From: Deltaproteobacteria bacterium
Lineage (GTDB): Bacteria > Desulfobacterota > GWC2-55-46 > S146-70 > JAUXIU01
Reading direction: 5' to 3'
Assembly: GCA_030620895.1 (NCBI GenBank)
Contig: JAUXIU010000033.1
Span: 1-8,893, forward strand
Length of the DNA stretch: 8,893 bases
The translations under genes and the position numbers were made by a program. Numbering within the stretch: position 1 is the stretch's first letter; each line of letters opens with the position of its first letter. The notes under the pieces were generated by a model. The model ran no database searches. It saw nothing but the letters and a program-made list of their open reading frames with translations, and was not told where the DNA came from. This document shows, piece by piece, positions 1-5,858 of this stretch.

Positions 1-1
1 A

Positions 2-502
2 ACCATTCAATATACCCCAGAATTTTGGAGATGGGCAACCTGGAAGAACAAGAGATTGCTTGAGGTTGCACGGAGGCTTAAGATGGTAATCAAGAGAAAA
101 AGACCTGAAGCAAAATTTGCGCTAAACCTTATGTATGAAGCAGTATCAAACCCAAGGTATGCACTGGCGTGGTTTTCACAAAACCTAAAGACAGCCATCG
201 AGGGGGGGTTTGATTACTATGCGATAATGGCTTACCACAGGCAGATAAGTGAAGAACTGGAACAGGATATCATGCAGACTAAATTCATGATAGAGGAGAT
301 GACCTCCGATGCAGTTAATATCGTTGGTGAACCACAAAAGGTCTTGATAAAGCTACAAACGATAGACTGGAAAACATCCATACCCATATCCAATAGAGAG
401 CTCTATGACATCTTAGAAAGGGTAGGGAAGGTCAAAGGGGTCAGTATGGCAATTTTCCCATACAGAGTAGATATTTCATTCAAAAAGCTTAGAGATATGT
501 GA
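2..502 (+). CDS. PgaB-like C-terminal glycan hydrolase/binding domain, 5'-truncated
   Basis: The frame is open to the left window edge, so 166 C-terminal residues are visible and the true start lies outside; the TTG at 56 is internal. The segment resembles the C-terminal domain of PgaB (GHL13/GH153-like fold), which binds or cleaves partly deacetylated poly-beta-1,6-N-acetylglucosamine in the periplasm or outer membrane. Visible family-like landmarks are a conserved FWRW near the edge, a basic helix with KRKRPEAKFALN, then AWFSQNL, FDYYAIMAYHRQ (the PgaB counterpart reads roughly YDWTAIMAMPY), LIKLQTIDWK (PgaB: LELQAQNW) and a final strand with GVSMAIFPYRVD (PgaB: GYYPDNF). The N-terminal polysaccharide deacetylase half, if present, is off the window. 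No exporter or synthase partner is visible, so a role in PNAG export rests on family resemblance only. It could be a stand-alone GHL13-like protein. Confidence 0.72.
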   Translation, partial: TIQYTPEFWRWATWKNKRLLEVARRLKMVIKRKRPEAKFALNLMYEAVSNPRYALAWFSQNLKTAIEGGFDYYAIMAYHRQISEELEQDIMQTKFMIEEMTSDAVNIVGEPQKVLIKLQTIDWKTSIPISNRELYDILERVGKVKGVSMAIFPYRVDISFKKLRDM

Positions 503-504
503 TT

Positions 505-545
505 TTGTTTTTACTACAAAAAACGTAAAAACAATGATTGTTTAC
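505..545 (+). other. Two overlapping AT-rich hairpins after the PgaB-like gene
   Basis: TTGTTTTTAC (505-514) is the exact reverse complement of GTAAAAACAA (525-534), leaving a 10-base loop. The same right arm (525-535) is also nearly complementary to ATTGTTTAC (537-545). The two hairpins share an arm and cannot form together. The position, a few bases past the stop codon, fits a weak terminator or 3'-end structure, but the stems are almost all A/T and no GC-rich terminator is present. Confidence 0.35.
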
Positions 546-762
546 CCTGTTAAATAACAACCTTTACTTTTGTATGTTCTTGTTGATATGTAATTATTGT
601 ATCAAGTGATATCTCGTTCTTTTTCATATATTTAACGGGGCGAGCCGATTTTTTAAAGATTATACGGATTTTTAAATCATTTTTCTTACATTTTTTGCAG
701 TAAAAACAAGTCATACCTTGACTGTATTTTTATAACCTCTGTGCATATGTTTAATAAGTACC

Positions 763-791
763 TTGACAAGCATATAAATAATGATTATCAT
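763..791 (+). promoter_or_regulatory. Sigma-70-type promoter for the FTR1 permease
   Basis: A perfect -35 TTGACA (763-768) is followed after 17 bases by TATCAT (786-791), five of six matches to TATAAT. Transcription should begin near 797-800. An upstream ATG at 781 would therefore lie before the transcript, which supports a start at 826. The -10 lies inside the Fur box, the classic arrangement for iron-dependent repression by blocking RNA polymerase. Confidence 0.75.
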
Positions 792-795
792 TATC
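777..795. promoter_or_regulatory. Fur box (ferric uptake regulator operator)
   Basis: AATAATGATTATCATTATC matches the 19-base Fur consensus GATAATGATAATCATTATC at 17 of 19 positions. It overlaps the -10 and sits directly upstream of an iron permease gene. Family knowledge says Fe2+-loaded Fur binds such sites and represses; here that would switch the permease on under iron starvation. No fur gene is in the window. Confidence 0.87.
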
Positions 796-825
796 AATAT
801 AAACACTTTTGTAAATATCACTAAA

Positions 826-1827
826 ATGAAGATAAAAAGGGTTTCCATAGTTTTTTTTATTTTAATAATCTTATCTATCTTTGCTCCTCATGTTCAAGCA
901 GTGGCGGCGAATGAAAGCGAAGTGGGCGGTTCATATGGGATATTTTTTAATTCGTTTTTCATAATCCTAAGAGAGGGTTTTGAGGCGATACTTATAATTA
1001 GCGCCCTGACTGCATACCTTACAAGGTCTGGAAATGCAGATAAGGTTAAGACAGTATATAAGGGCGCTCTGTGGGCATTGCTAGCCAGTATAATTACAGC
1101 GGTATTACTCCAAAGGGTATTTCCCGTAGGTGAAACAGGGAAAGAGGCTGTGGAAGGATTAACGATGCTATTGGCAACTGCTGTTCTATTCTATGTGAGT
1201 TACTGGCTGATTACGAAGAGTGAGGTTACGAGATGGCAGGGCTATATCAAGTCCAAAGTTGAGATGTCGATTGGGAAAGGGAGTGTTCTTGCACTGGGTT
1301 TTGCATCATTCATAGCTGTATATAGGGAAGGGGCTGAAACGGCCCTGTTTTACCTGGCTATATATTCTACATCTAGTGGGAATATGGGGCCTATTGTTGC
1401 TGGGATGTTGACAGGTTCATTCTTACTGGCGATTATATTCTTCCTTTTTAGATATGGCTCTGTAAAGATACCAATAGGACCCTTCTTTGCAGTGACGTCT
1501 ACTCTATTATATTATCTGGCTTTTGTTTTTGCAGGTAAGGGTATTCACGAGCTTCAAGAGGCTGGCTGGATATCAGAGACCAGTCTGGATGTTGTTCCGA
1601 GAGTTGAATTTCTGGGTCTATATCCGACATTGGAAGGGCTAACATTGCAGGCTTTGTTAATAGGTGCCATGATGGTGGCTGTAATCTATGGTATGTTGAT
1701 AAAACCGTATAAAGAGAAGGTGACTATAGAAAAGGATATATCAAATATAGGGATAGATATCGATAACCTTCATGAACAGGATGCACGCCGTAAGCCCCGC
1801 CTTGTAGGCGGGGTCAAGGCGTGCTAA
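826..1827 (+). CDS. FTR1-family high-affinity iron permease, C-terminally truncated
   Basis: This is an inner-membrane iron permease of the FTR1/EfeU (ILT) family. Numbered from the ATG at 826, residues 1-28 form a basic-plus-hydrophobic signal or first membrane segment ending AHVQ-like before AVAANE. The first iron-binding motif is REGFE (49-53) in a membrane helix and the second is YREGAE (RExxE at 167-171), the two hallmarks of the family. Further hydrophobic helices lie around 81-97, 112-130, 152-170, 185-205, 215-235 and 265-290. An ATG at 781 is in frame but lies inside the Fur box and upstream of the predicted transcript start, so I reject it; the start at 826 has no clear Shine-Dalgarno. 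After about residue 319 the protein runs into the hairpin element and ends with 14 residues encoded by it. The original tail continues in frame at 1885-2076. The permease core is intact, so transport may survive. No EfeO/EfeB partners are visible. Confidence 0.88.
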   Translation: MKIKRVSIVFFILIILSIFAPHVQAVAANESEVGGSYGIFFNSFFIILREGFEAILIISALTAYLTRSGNADKVKTVYKGALWALLASIITAVLLQRVFPVGETGKEAVEGLTMLLATAVLFYVSYWLITKSEVTRWQGYIKSKVEMSIGKGSVLALGFASFIAVYREGAETALFYLAIYSTSSGNMGPIVAGMLTGSFLLAIIFFLFRYGSVKIPIGPFFAVTSTLLYYLAFVFAGKGIHELQEAGWISETSLDVVPRVEFLGLYPTLEGLTLQALLIGAMMVAVIYGMLIKPYKEKVTIEKDISNIGIDIDNLHEQDARRKPRLVGGVKAC

Positions 1828-1885
1828 GATAATGGAAACTTTCTTGCTGTCAAGATACCCCGCCCTGTGGGCGGGGTATCTTGAC
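1783..1885. mobile_element. Small double-hairpin element inserted in the FTR1 gene (MITE/REP/IS200-IS605-end-like)
   Basis: Two strong GC-rich hairpins lie about 25 bases apart in an AT-rich gene. The first has arms GCACGCC (1783-1789) and GGCGTGC (1818-1824) outside CCCCGCC (1795-1801) and GGCGGGG (1807-1813). The second is a perfect 17-base stem, GTCAAGATACCCCGCCC (1849-1865) with its complement at 1869-1885, and a TGT loop. The 19-base cores at 1795-1813 and 1858-1876 are 17/19 identical in the same orientation and 63 bases apart. Removing 102 bases (1783-1884) rejoins the permease frame. Hairpins of this look occur at ends of IS200/IS605 elements and in derived palindromic mini-elements or REP/RAYT repeats; which one applies cannot be decided here. 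No transposase is encoded, no target duplication is evident, and the exact ends are uncertain. The second stem followed by TTTT may also end transcription. Confidence 0.68.
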
Positions 1886-2076
1886 TTTTAGAAGATATTA
1901 GTGGACATACCACAGAAATTGCAAGATGGGCAAAAGATAAGAATGTTGATGAAGTACGAACACACATTGAGGAGCTAGATGCAAAGATTCATGAGATTAT
2001 CGATCATATTGAGGGCTTAAAGAGGGACACAGAGGATAAATTTATAGAGACAGAGAAGGAGTTTGGTGCCAAATAA
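1885..2076 (+). pseudogene. Severed C-terminal tail of the FTR1 permease
   Basis: Sixty-three codons stay open in the same frame as the permease (frame of base 1) and end at TAA 2074-2076. They encode a charged, strongly helical segment: LLEDISGHTTEIARWAKD, then a DEVRTHIEELDAKIHEII heptad-like stretch, ending ETEKEFGAK. There is no ATG, GTG or TTG in this frame between the stop at 1882-1884 and the end, and no Shine-Dalgarno, so it is unlikely to be translated by itself. The permease reading frame upstream ends NLHEQD, whose style matches the tail. The ancestral protein would have been about 382 residues from the 826 start. The tail looks like a cytoplasmic or periplasmic coiled coil; its role is unknown. 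Confidence 0.7.
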
Positions 2077-2291
2077 CCCCCTTTTTAGAATTTATAACCA
2101 TCTTTTTTATTTATTATAAAGTAGCAACATTTAGAAATATTCATATCTTCCACGAACTATCCTGCCTGACATATTATCTTTTCCTGTAAAATATAAGAAA
2201 GCATTGAAAATGCGTCAGATTCATGCTAGTTTCATAACTAATTTATATTCCTAATTCCTAATTCGGTATCCCTAAGCTATAGAGGCAAAAG
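2077..2291. other. AT-rich intergenic region upstream of yebC
   Basis: This 215-base spacer holds no convincing ORF. A possible promoter for the yebC operon is TTGAAA (2204-2209) with a TG-preceded TAGTTT (2227-2232) 17 bases later, a poor -10, so this is only a suggestion. A short tandem CTAATTC repeat follows just before the ribosome-binding site AGAGG at 2281-2285. I see no clear terminator for the preceding gene. Confidence 0.3.
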
Positions 2292-3044
2292 ATGGCTGGG
2301 CATTCAAAATGGGCAAATATTAAACATAAGAAGGCAAAGAGTGATGCAAAAAAAGGGAAGCTGTTTGCAAAGCTCATAAAGGAGATAATTGTTGCTGCAA
2401 AGGTGGGTGGTGGGGATTCGGCGATAAATGCACGTCTTCGAACCGCAGTTGAGAAGGCAAAGTGTGAGAATGTCCCTGGGGAGAATATAGAAAGAGCGAT
2501 AAAGAGAGGGATAGGTGAGTTGGAAGGGGCGAATTATGAGGAGTTCTTCTATGAGGGCTATGCATCGGGCGGTGTTGCGGTCCTTGTTTCAGTTGCTACA
2601 GACAATAGGAATAGGGCCGCTTCAGATGTAAGGTACGCTTTTGCAAAATGCGGCGGTAGATTTGGTGAAAGTGGATCGGTAGCCTGGATGTTTGAAAGCA
2701 GGGGTTTATTTACATTTGATATCGACTATATTTCAGAAGATAGACTTATGGAGATCGCAATTGAGGCCGGGGCAGATGACGTTGCAACAAATATAGAGGA
2801 TAAGATATATGAAGTTTATACAAGCCCTGTTGATTTCCATAGAGTAAAAGAGTTGTTTGATAAGGAAAAACTTAAGTATAATCTTGCAGAAATAAGCATG
2901 ATACCGAAGACCAGCGTTCATGTAGAGGGAAGCGAAGCAAGACAGGTATTAAGACTAATGGATGAACTTGAGGATCTGGACGATGTTCAGAATGTATTTG
3001 CAAACTTCGATGTATCACCAGATGATATAGAAGAGGTAGCATGA
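2292..3044 (+). CDS. yebC: YebC/PmpR/TACO1-family protein
   Basis: The protein is 250 residues, the normal family length. It opens with the diagnostic MAGHSKWANIKHKK and continues with KGKLFAKLIKEI, NARLRTAVEKAK, NVPGENIERAIKRG and the EFFYEGYASGGVAVLV and TDNRNRAASDVRYAF segments. All three family domains are present, including FGESGSVAWMFESRG in the middle. Family members were long annotated as DNA-binding transcriptional regulators (PmpR). More recent work places bacterial YebC and mitochondrial TACO1 on the ribosome, helping it through proline-rich stalls. AGAGG at 2281-2285 is well spaced from the ATG. The gene is the first of the ruvCAB cluster, a conserved bacterial neighbourhood, and is probably co-transcribed with ruvC 81 bases on. 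Confidence 0.96.
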   Translation: MAGHSKWANIKHKKAKSDAKKGKLFAKLIKEIIVAAKVGGGDSAINARLRTAVEKAKCENVPGENIERAIKRGIGELEGANYEEFFYEGYASGGVAVLVSVATDNRNRAASDVRYAFAKCGGRFGESGSVAWMFESRGLFTFDIDYISEDRLMEIAIEAGADDVATNIEDKIYEVYTSPVDFHRVKELFDKEKLKYNLAEISMIPKTSVHVEGSEARQVLRLMDELEDLDDVQNVFANFDVSPDDIEEVA

Positions 3045-3115
3045 CTAGTATGAGTCTTAAGTTTAGCGTTGTGTAACTTCCCTTGGTCTAAACTCTATAA
3101 TTTGAAACTATAAGT

Positions 3116-3121
3116 GAGAGG
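3116..3121 (+). promoter_or_regulatory. Ribosome-binding site that decides the ruvC start
   Basis: GAGAGG lies four bases before a TTG at 3126. The alternative GTG at 3114 overlaps this motif and has no Shine-Dalgarno of its own. Starting at 3126 gives MRILGIDPG, which places the catalytic residues at the numbering usual for RuvC. Confidence 0.55.
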
Positions 3122-3125
3122 CCCA

Positions 3126-3632
3126 TTGAGAATATTGGGAATTGATCCAGGCTCTGTCAATACAGGTTACGGTATTATAGATGATAGAGCAGGCTGCCCT
3201 GCCCATATTACAGATGGAACTATATCAACGAAATCATCCGTCCCTCTACCAGAACGGTTAACCATTATATTTTATCAAATGCAGCAGATAATAAAAGAAT
3301 ATCATCCAGATGTTGCTGCCATAGAGGGTATTTTCTTAGCCAAGAACGTAAAGACTGTTGCGATCCTCGGACATGCAAGAGGAGTGCTACTCCTCTCTGC
3401 TGCAGACGCCAGATTGAGTGTTTTTGAATACAGTCCTATGGAGATCAAGCAATCGGTTGTGGGATATGGTCTGGCAACGAAAGAACAGGTGCAGAAAATG
3501 GTGAGGGAACTCTTAAAGGTCGAATATCTTCCAAAGCCAGATGCGGCCGATGCACTGGCTACAGCCATATGTCATATGCATCACTATAAAACGAATGCAT
3601 ATCTAGAAAAAAACTTGAGGTCTGAGGTTTGA
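3126..3632 (+). CDS. ruvC: Holliday junction resolvase RuvC
   Basis: RuvC is the dimeric, Mg2+-dependent nuclease that cuts Holliday junctions after RuvAB branch migration. From the TTG at 3126 the protein has 168 residues, typical for RuvC. The four acidic catalytic residues of the RNase H-like fold are visible: D7 in ILGIDPG, E67 in AAIEGIF, and D139 and D142 in KPDAADALA (E. coli D7, E66, D138, D141). SVNTGYGII, KNVKTVAILGHARGVLLL and VVGYGLATKEQVQ are all family segments. A GTG at 3114 would add four residues (MRGP) that homologues lack. The gene lies 81 bases after yebC and 44 before ruvA, in the usual ruvC-ruvA-ruvB order. The last codons run into a palindrome at 3624-3645. Confidence 0.95.
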   Translation: MRILGIDPGSVNTGYGIIDDRAGCPAHITDGTISTKSSVPLPERLTIIFYQMQQIIKEYHPDVAAIEGIFLAKNVKTVAILGHARGVLLLSAADARLSVFEYSPMEIKQSVVGYGLATKEQVQKMVRELLKVEYLPKPDAADALATAICHMHHYKTNAYLEKNLRSEV

Positions 3633-3645
3633 GGCCTCCAACCTC
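3624..3645. repeat. 22-base palindrome over the ruvC stop
   Basis: GAGGTTTGAGG (3624-3634) faces CCTCCAACCTC (3635-3645), a palindrome with one mismatched position on each arm. It covers the ruvC TGA at 3630-3632 and is preceded by another TTGAGG. There is no following T-run, so it does not look like an intrinsic terminator. In RNA it would form a stem with the central bases as loop, between ruvC and ruvA in the mRNA. Confidence 0.5.
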
Positions 3646-3676
3646 TAACATCATTTAACACCAGAGTAACATAGAA

Positions 3677-4276
3677 ATGATTGCACATATACATGGCAAA
3701 CTTGTTAGCAAGAGTTTTGAGTCTGTTATTGTAGATGTGGGAGGTGTTGGGTATAAGGTATTTATCCCTCTTACTACTTACTATAAGTTACCAGACATCC
3801 ACCAGACAGTATTGCTTATGGTTTATACTCACCACAGGGAGGATGCGATTCAACTGTATGGCTTCCTGACGGCTGTGGAAAAGGAGATGTTTCATTTTTT
3901 AATAAGTGTTTCCGGTGTTGGCCCAAGGCTCGCACGCAATATACTTTCAGGAATAGATGCAAAGGAATTGATCGAAGCACTTGCTGGTGGCGATCTGGCC
4001 AGGATAAAGTGCGTCCCTGGTGTTGGTAGCAAGACCGCAGAGAGACTCATACTGGAGTTAAGGGAGAAAGTACAAACTTCCCAAGTCGCAGGAGAAAGTA
4101 TGAAAGGGAATGGAAAGGAAGGTCTATTTAAAGATGTACTCTCTGCTTTGATAAACCTTGGGTATAAACAACAACAGGCAGATAGCGCATTGAGTGAGGT
4201 CAAAAGAAACTCCGGCGATGAGATGAGCTTCGAGGTGATCTTCAAGATGGCATTAAAGGTACTGGCGAAAGGATGA
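3677..4276 (+). CDS. ruvA: Holliday junction DNA helicase subunit RuvA
   Basis: RuvA is the tetrameric junction-recognition subunit that loads RuvB rings for branch migration. The protein has 199 residues, the family norm. The N-terminal OB-fold domain is residues 1-62, with [18 protein letters not shown] and the signature [12 protein letters not shown] (52-63). Two helix-hairpin-helix motifs follow, with GVGP at 80-83 and [13 protein letters not shown] at 112-124, which contact junction DNA. After a flexible linker around 135-148, the C-terminal domain III (about 149-199) with [16 protein letters not shown] binds RuvB. Only a weak Shine-Dalgarno is visible before the ATG. Its stop overlaps the ruvB start by four bases (ATGA), suggesting coupled translation. 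Confidence 0.97.
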   Translation: MIAHIHGKLVSKSFESVIVDVGGVGYKVFIPLTTYYKLPDIHQTVLLMVYTHHREDAIQLYGFLTAVEKEMFHFLISVSGVGPRLARNILSGIDAKELIEALAGGDLARIKCVPGVGSKTAERLILELREKVQTSQVAGESMKGNGKEGLFKDVLSALINLGYKQQQADSALSEVKRNSGDEMSFEVIFKMALKVLAKG

Positions 4277-5322
4277 CCAAAAGAATTATGGATGAGAAGG
4301 AATTAATACCTGTAGAACTTGAAGAAGAGAGGGGCTTTGATGTGTCGCTTAGACCAAGCCTACTTAGCGAATATGTAGGACAGGAAGCGATAAAGGAGAA
4401 TCTTAAGATATTTATAGATGCAGCAAAAGGTAGGGGAGAGGCACTTGACCATAGCCTGTTTTACGGCCCCCCGGGGCTGGGCAAGACAACCCTCGCATAT
4501 ATAATATCAAACGAGCTTAATGTTAATATAAAAACCACATCCGGTCCTGTTATTGAAAGGCCCGGGGACCTTGCCGCCATACTTACAAACCTTGAAGAGA
4601 GAGATGTCCTTTTTATAGACGAGATACACAGATTGAGTAGCATTGTTGAAGAGATACTCTATCCTGCCATGGAGGACTTTCAGATAGATATTATCATTGG
4701 TCAGGGGCCATCGGCAAGGAATGTGAAACTAGATATCCCCAAATTTACCCTTATTGGAGCAACCACAAGGGCCGGGCTCCTTACATCCCCATTTAGGGAC
4801 AGATTTGGCGTTATTTCAAGGCTCGATTTTTACTCCCCCGAAGAACTATCCTCAATAATTAAAAGGTCTGCAAAGATATTGGATGTTGAGGCCGAATTTG
4901 ACGGAATATTGGAGATTGCAAGGCGATCGAGAGGTACGCCCAGGATTGCGAACCGTCTGCTCAGGAGGGTCAGAGACTTTGCACAGATTAAGGCAGATGG
5001 AAGGATTACAAAAGAAGTTGCTGATCTTTCCTTAAGGATGATGGAGATAGACCAGAGGGGTTTTGACAAGATGGACAGGTTGATACTTAAGGGTATTATA
5101 GATAAGTTTGGTGGTGGTCCGGTTGGTATAGATGCGCTAGCGGCATCCTTACAGGAGGAGAAGGATGCACTTGAAGATGTATATGAGCCTTACCTGATTC
5201 AGGAAGGATTTATTCAGAGAACATCGAGAGGCAGGGTCGCAACGGAATTGGCATACCAGCATCTGGGGAGAGTCTATAAGGGTGTTCCTCAGGCAAACGA
5301 TGTGCAGAAGAAATTATTTTGA
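4273..5322 (+). CDS. ruvB: Holliday junction branch migration ATPase RuvB
   Basis: RuvB is the hexameric AAA+ motor that pulls DNA through the RuvA-bound junction. The protein has 349 residues. [12 protein letters not shown] (26-37) is the RuvB N-terminal signature. Walker A is GPPGLGKTT (65-73), Walker B is LFIDEIHRL (113-121), GATTRAG (162-168) is the sensor 1 region, and the SPFRDRFG segment (172-179) is the expected site of the arginine finger. [17 protein letters not shown] is the sensor 2 region. The C-terminal winged helix contains [14 protein letters not shown] and ends with [11 protein letters not shown]. The ATG at 4273 overlaps the ruvA stop; GAAAGG abuts it with no spacing. An in-frame ATG at 4288 is possible but not better supported. 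The stop overlaps the queH start (TTGA). Confidence 0.98.
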   Translation: MTKRIMDEKELIPVELEEERGFDVSLRPSLLSEYVGQEAIKENLKIFIDAAKGRGEALDHSLFYGPPGLGKTTLAYIISNELNVNIKTTSGPVIERPGDLAAILTNLEERDVLFIDEIHRLSSIVEEILYPAMEDFQIDIIIGQGPSARNVKLDIPKFTLIGATTRAGLLTSPFRDRFGVISRLDFYSPEELSSIIKRSAKILDVEAEFDGILEIARRSRGTPRIANRLLRRVRDFAQIKADGRITKEVADLSLRMMEIDQRGFDKMDRLILKGIIDKFGGGPVGIDALAASLQEEKDALEDVYEPYLIQEGFIQRTSRGRVATELAYQHLGRVYKGVPQANDVQKKLF

Positions 5323-5858
5323 AACTACTAGTTCACATATGCTGTGGGCCGTGTGCCATCTATCCACTCAAAAAGGTACTGGAAGGGAAGATAGAGGTCT
5401 GTGGTTTCTTCTATAATCCAAACATACATCCTTATACCGAGTACCGTAAGAGGCTTGATGCTGTTAAGATCCTTGCAGAAAAGATGGATCTAAGGATCAT
5501 TTATAATGATGAATACAGCATGGAAGAGTTCATAAGAAACACTATTAATAACGTTAGTGCAAGGTGTGTCTATTGTTATACATCCAGGCTCGAGGCCACG
5601 GCAAAGGCTGCTGTGAAGAATGGTTTTGATTTTTTTTCATCTTCACTTTTGTACAGTAGATATCAGGACCATGAACAGATAAAACATATAGGCTTAGGAA
5701 TGGCTGAAAAGTTTGGAGTACATTTTTACTATAACGATTTCAGGATTGGATGGAAGGAAGGCATAAGGGAATCAAAGAGGATGAGCCTGTATAGACAACA
5801 GTACTGTGGCTGCATATTTAGCGAGAAAGAAAGATATATAGGGACAGAGGCCGGGTGA
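5319..5858 (+). CDS. queH: Epoxyqueuosine reductase QueH
   Basis: QueH (formerly DUF208) reduces epoxyqueuosine to queuosine in the anticodon wobble position of GUN tRNAs, replacing the unrelated cobalamin enzyme QueG. The 179 residues carry all the family motifs: HICCGPC (C8, C9, C12), [15 protein letters not shown] (31-45), [10 protein letters not shown] (C83, C86; 82-91), [16 protein letters not shown] (107-122), NDFRIGW (139-145) and [12 protein letters not shown] (C163, C165). The cysteines are the expected iron-sulfur and iron ligands of the family. Translation starts at TTG, overlapping the ruvB stop, and the stop overlaps the next gene's GTG. Other queuosine genes are not in the window. 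I take the reductase assignment as firm; the link to ruvB seems only to be co-transcription. Confidence 0.94.
   Translation: MKLLVHICCGPCAIYPLKKVLEGKIEVCGFFYNPNIHPYTEYRKRLDAVKILAEKMDLRIIYNDEYSMEEFIRNTINNVSARCVYCYTSRLEATAKAAVKNGFDFFSSSLLYSRYQDHEQIKHIGLGMAEKFGVHFYYNDFRIGWKEGIRESKRMSLYRQQYCGCIFSEKERYIGTEAG

Noticed and set aside
636..654. CGGGGCGAGCCG followed by six Ts as a terminator
   Set aside because: Only three pairs can form around a six-base loop, too weak to call.
781..828. ATG at 781 as the start of the iron permease
   Set aside because: It lies in the Fur box and overlaps the -10, so it should not be in the transcript, and the extra residues look nothing like a family N-terminus.
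1849..1889. Simple intrinsic terminator for the permease gene
   Set aside because: A stem plus TTTT is present, but it shares its core with a second hairpin and sits inside the original reading frame, so an inserted element is the better explanation. Termination may be a side effect.
1832..1891. Nineteen-codon ORF (METFLLSRYPALW...) across the hairpin element
   Set aside because: It is read through a palindrome, has no Shine-Dalgarno and ends within a few bases of the stem.
2374..2565. Minus-strand ORF opposite yebC, and the other minus-strand ORFs at 3302-3568, 3892-4245, 4830-5069, 5729-6004, 6028-6285 and 6398-6637
   Set aside because: All are antisense to well-identified genes, have low-complexity or unfamiliar protein sequence, and have no supporting context.
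3060..3094. AGTTTAG/CTAAACT inverted repeat between yebC and ruvC
   Set aside because: Seven A/T-rich pairs with a 21-base loop are expected by chance, and no T-run follows.
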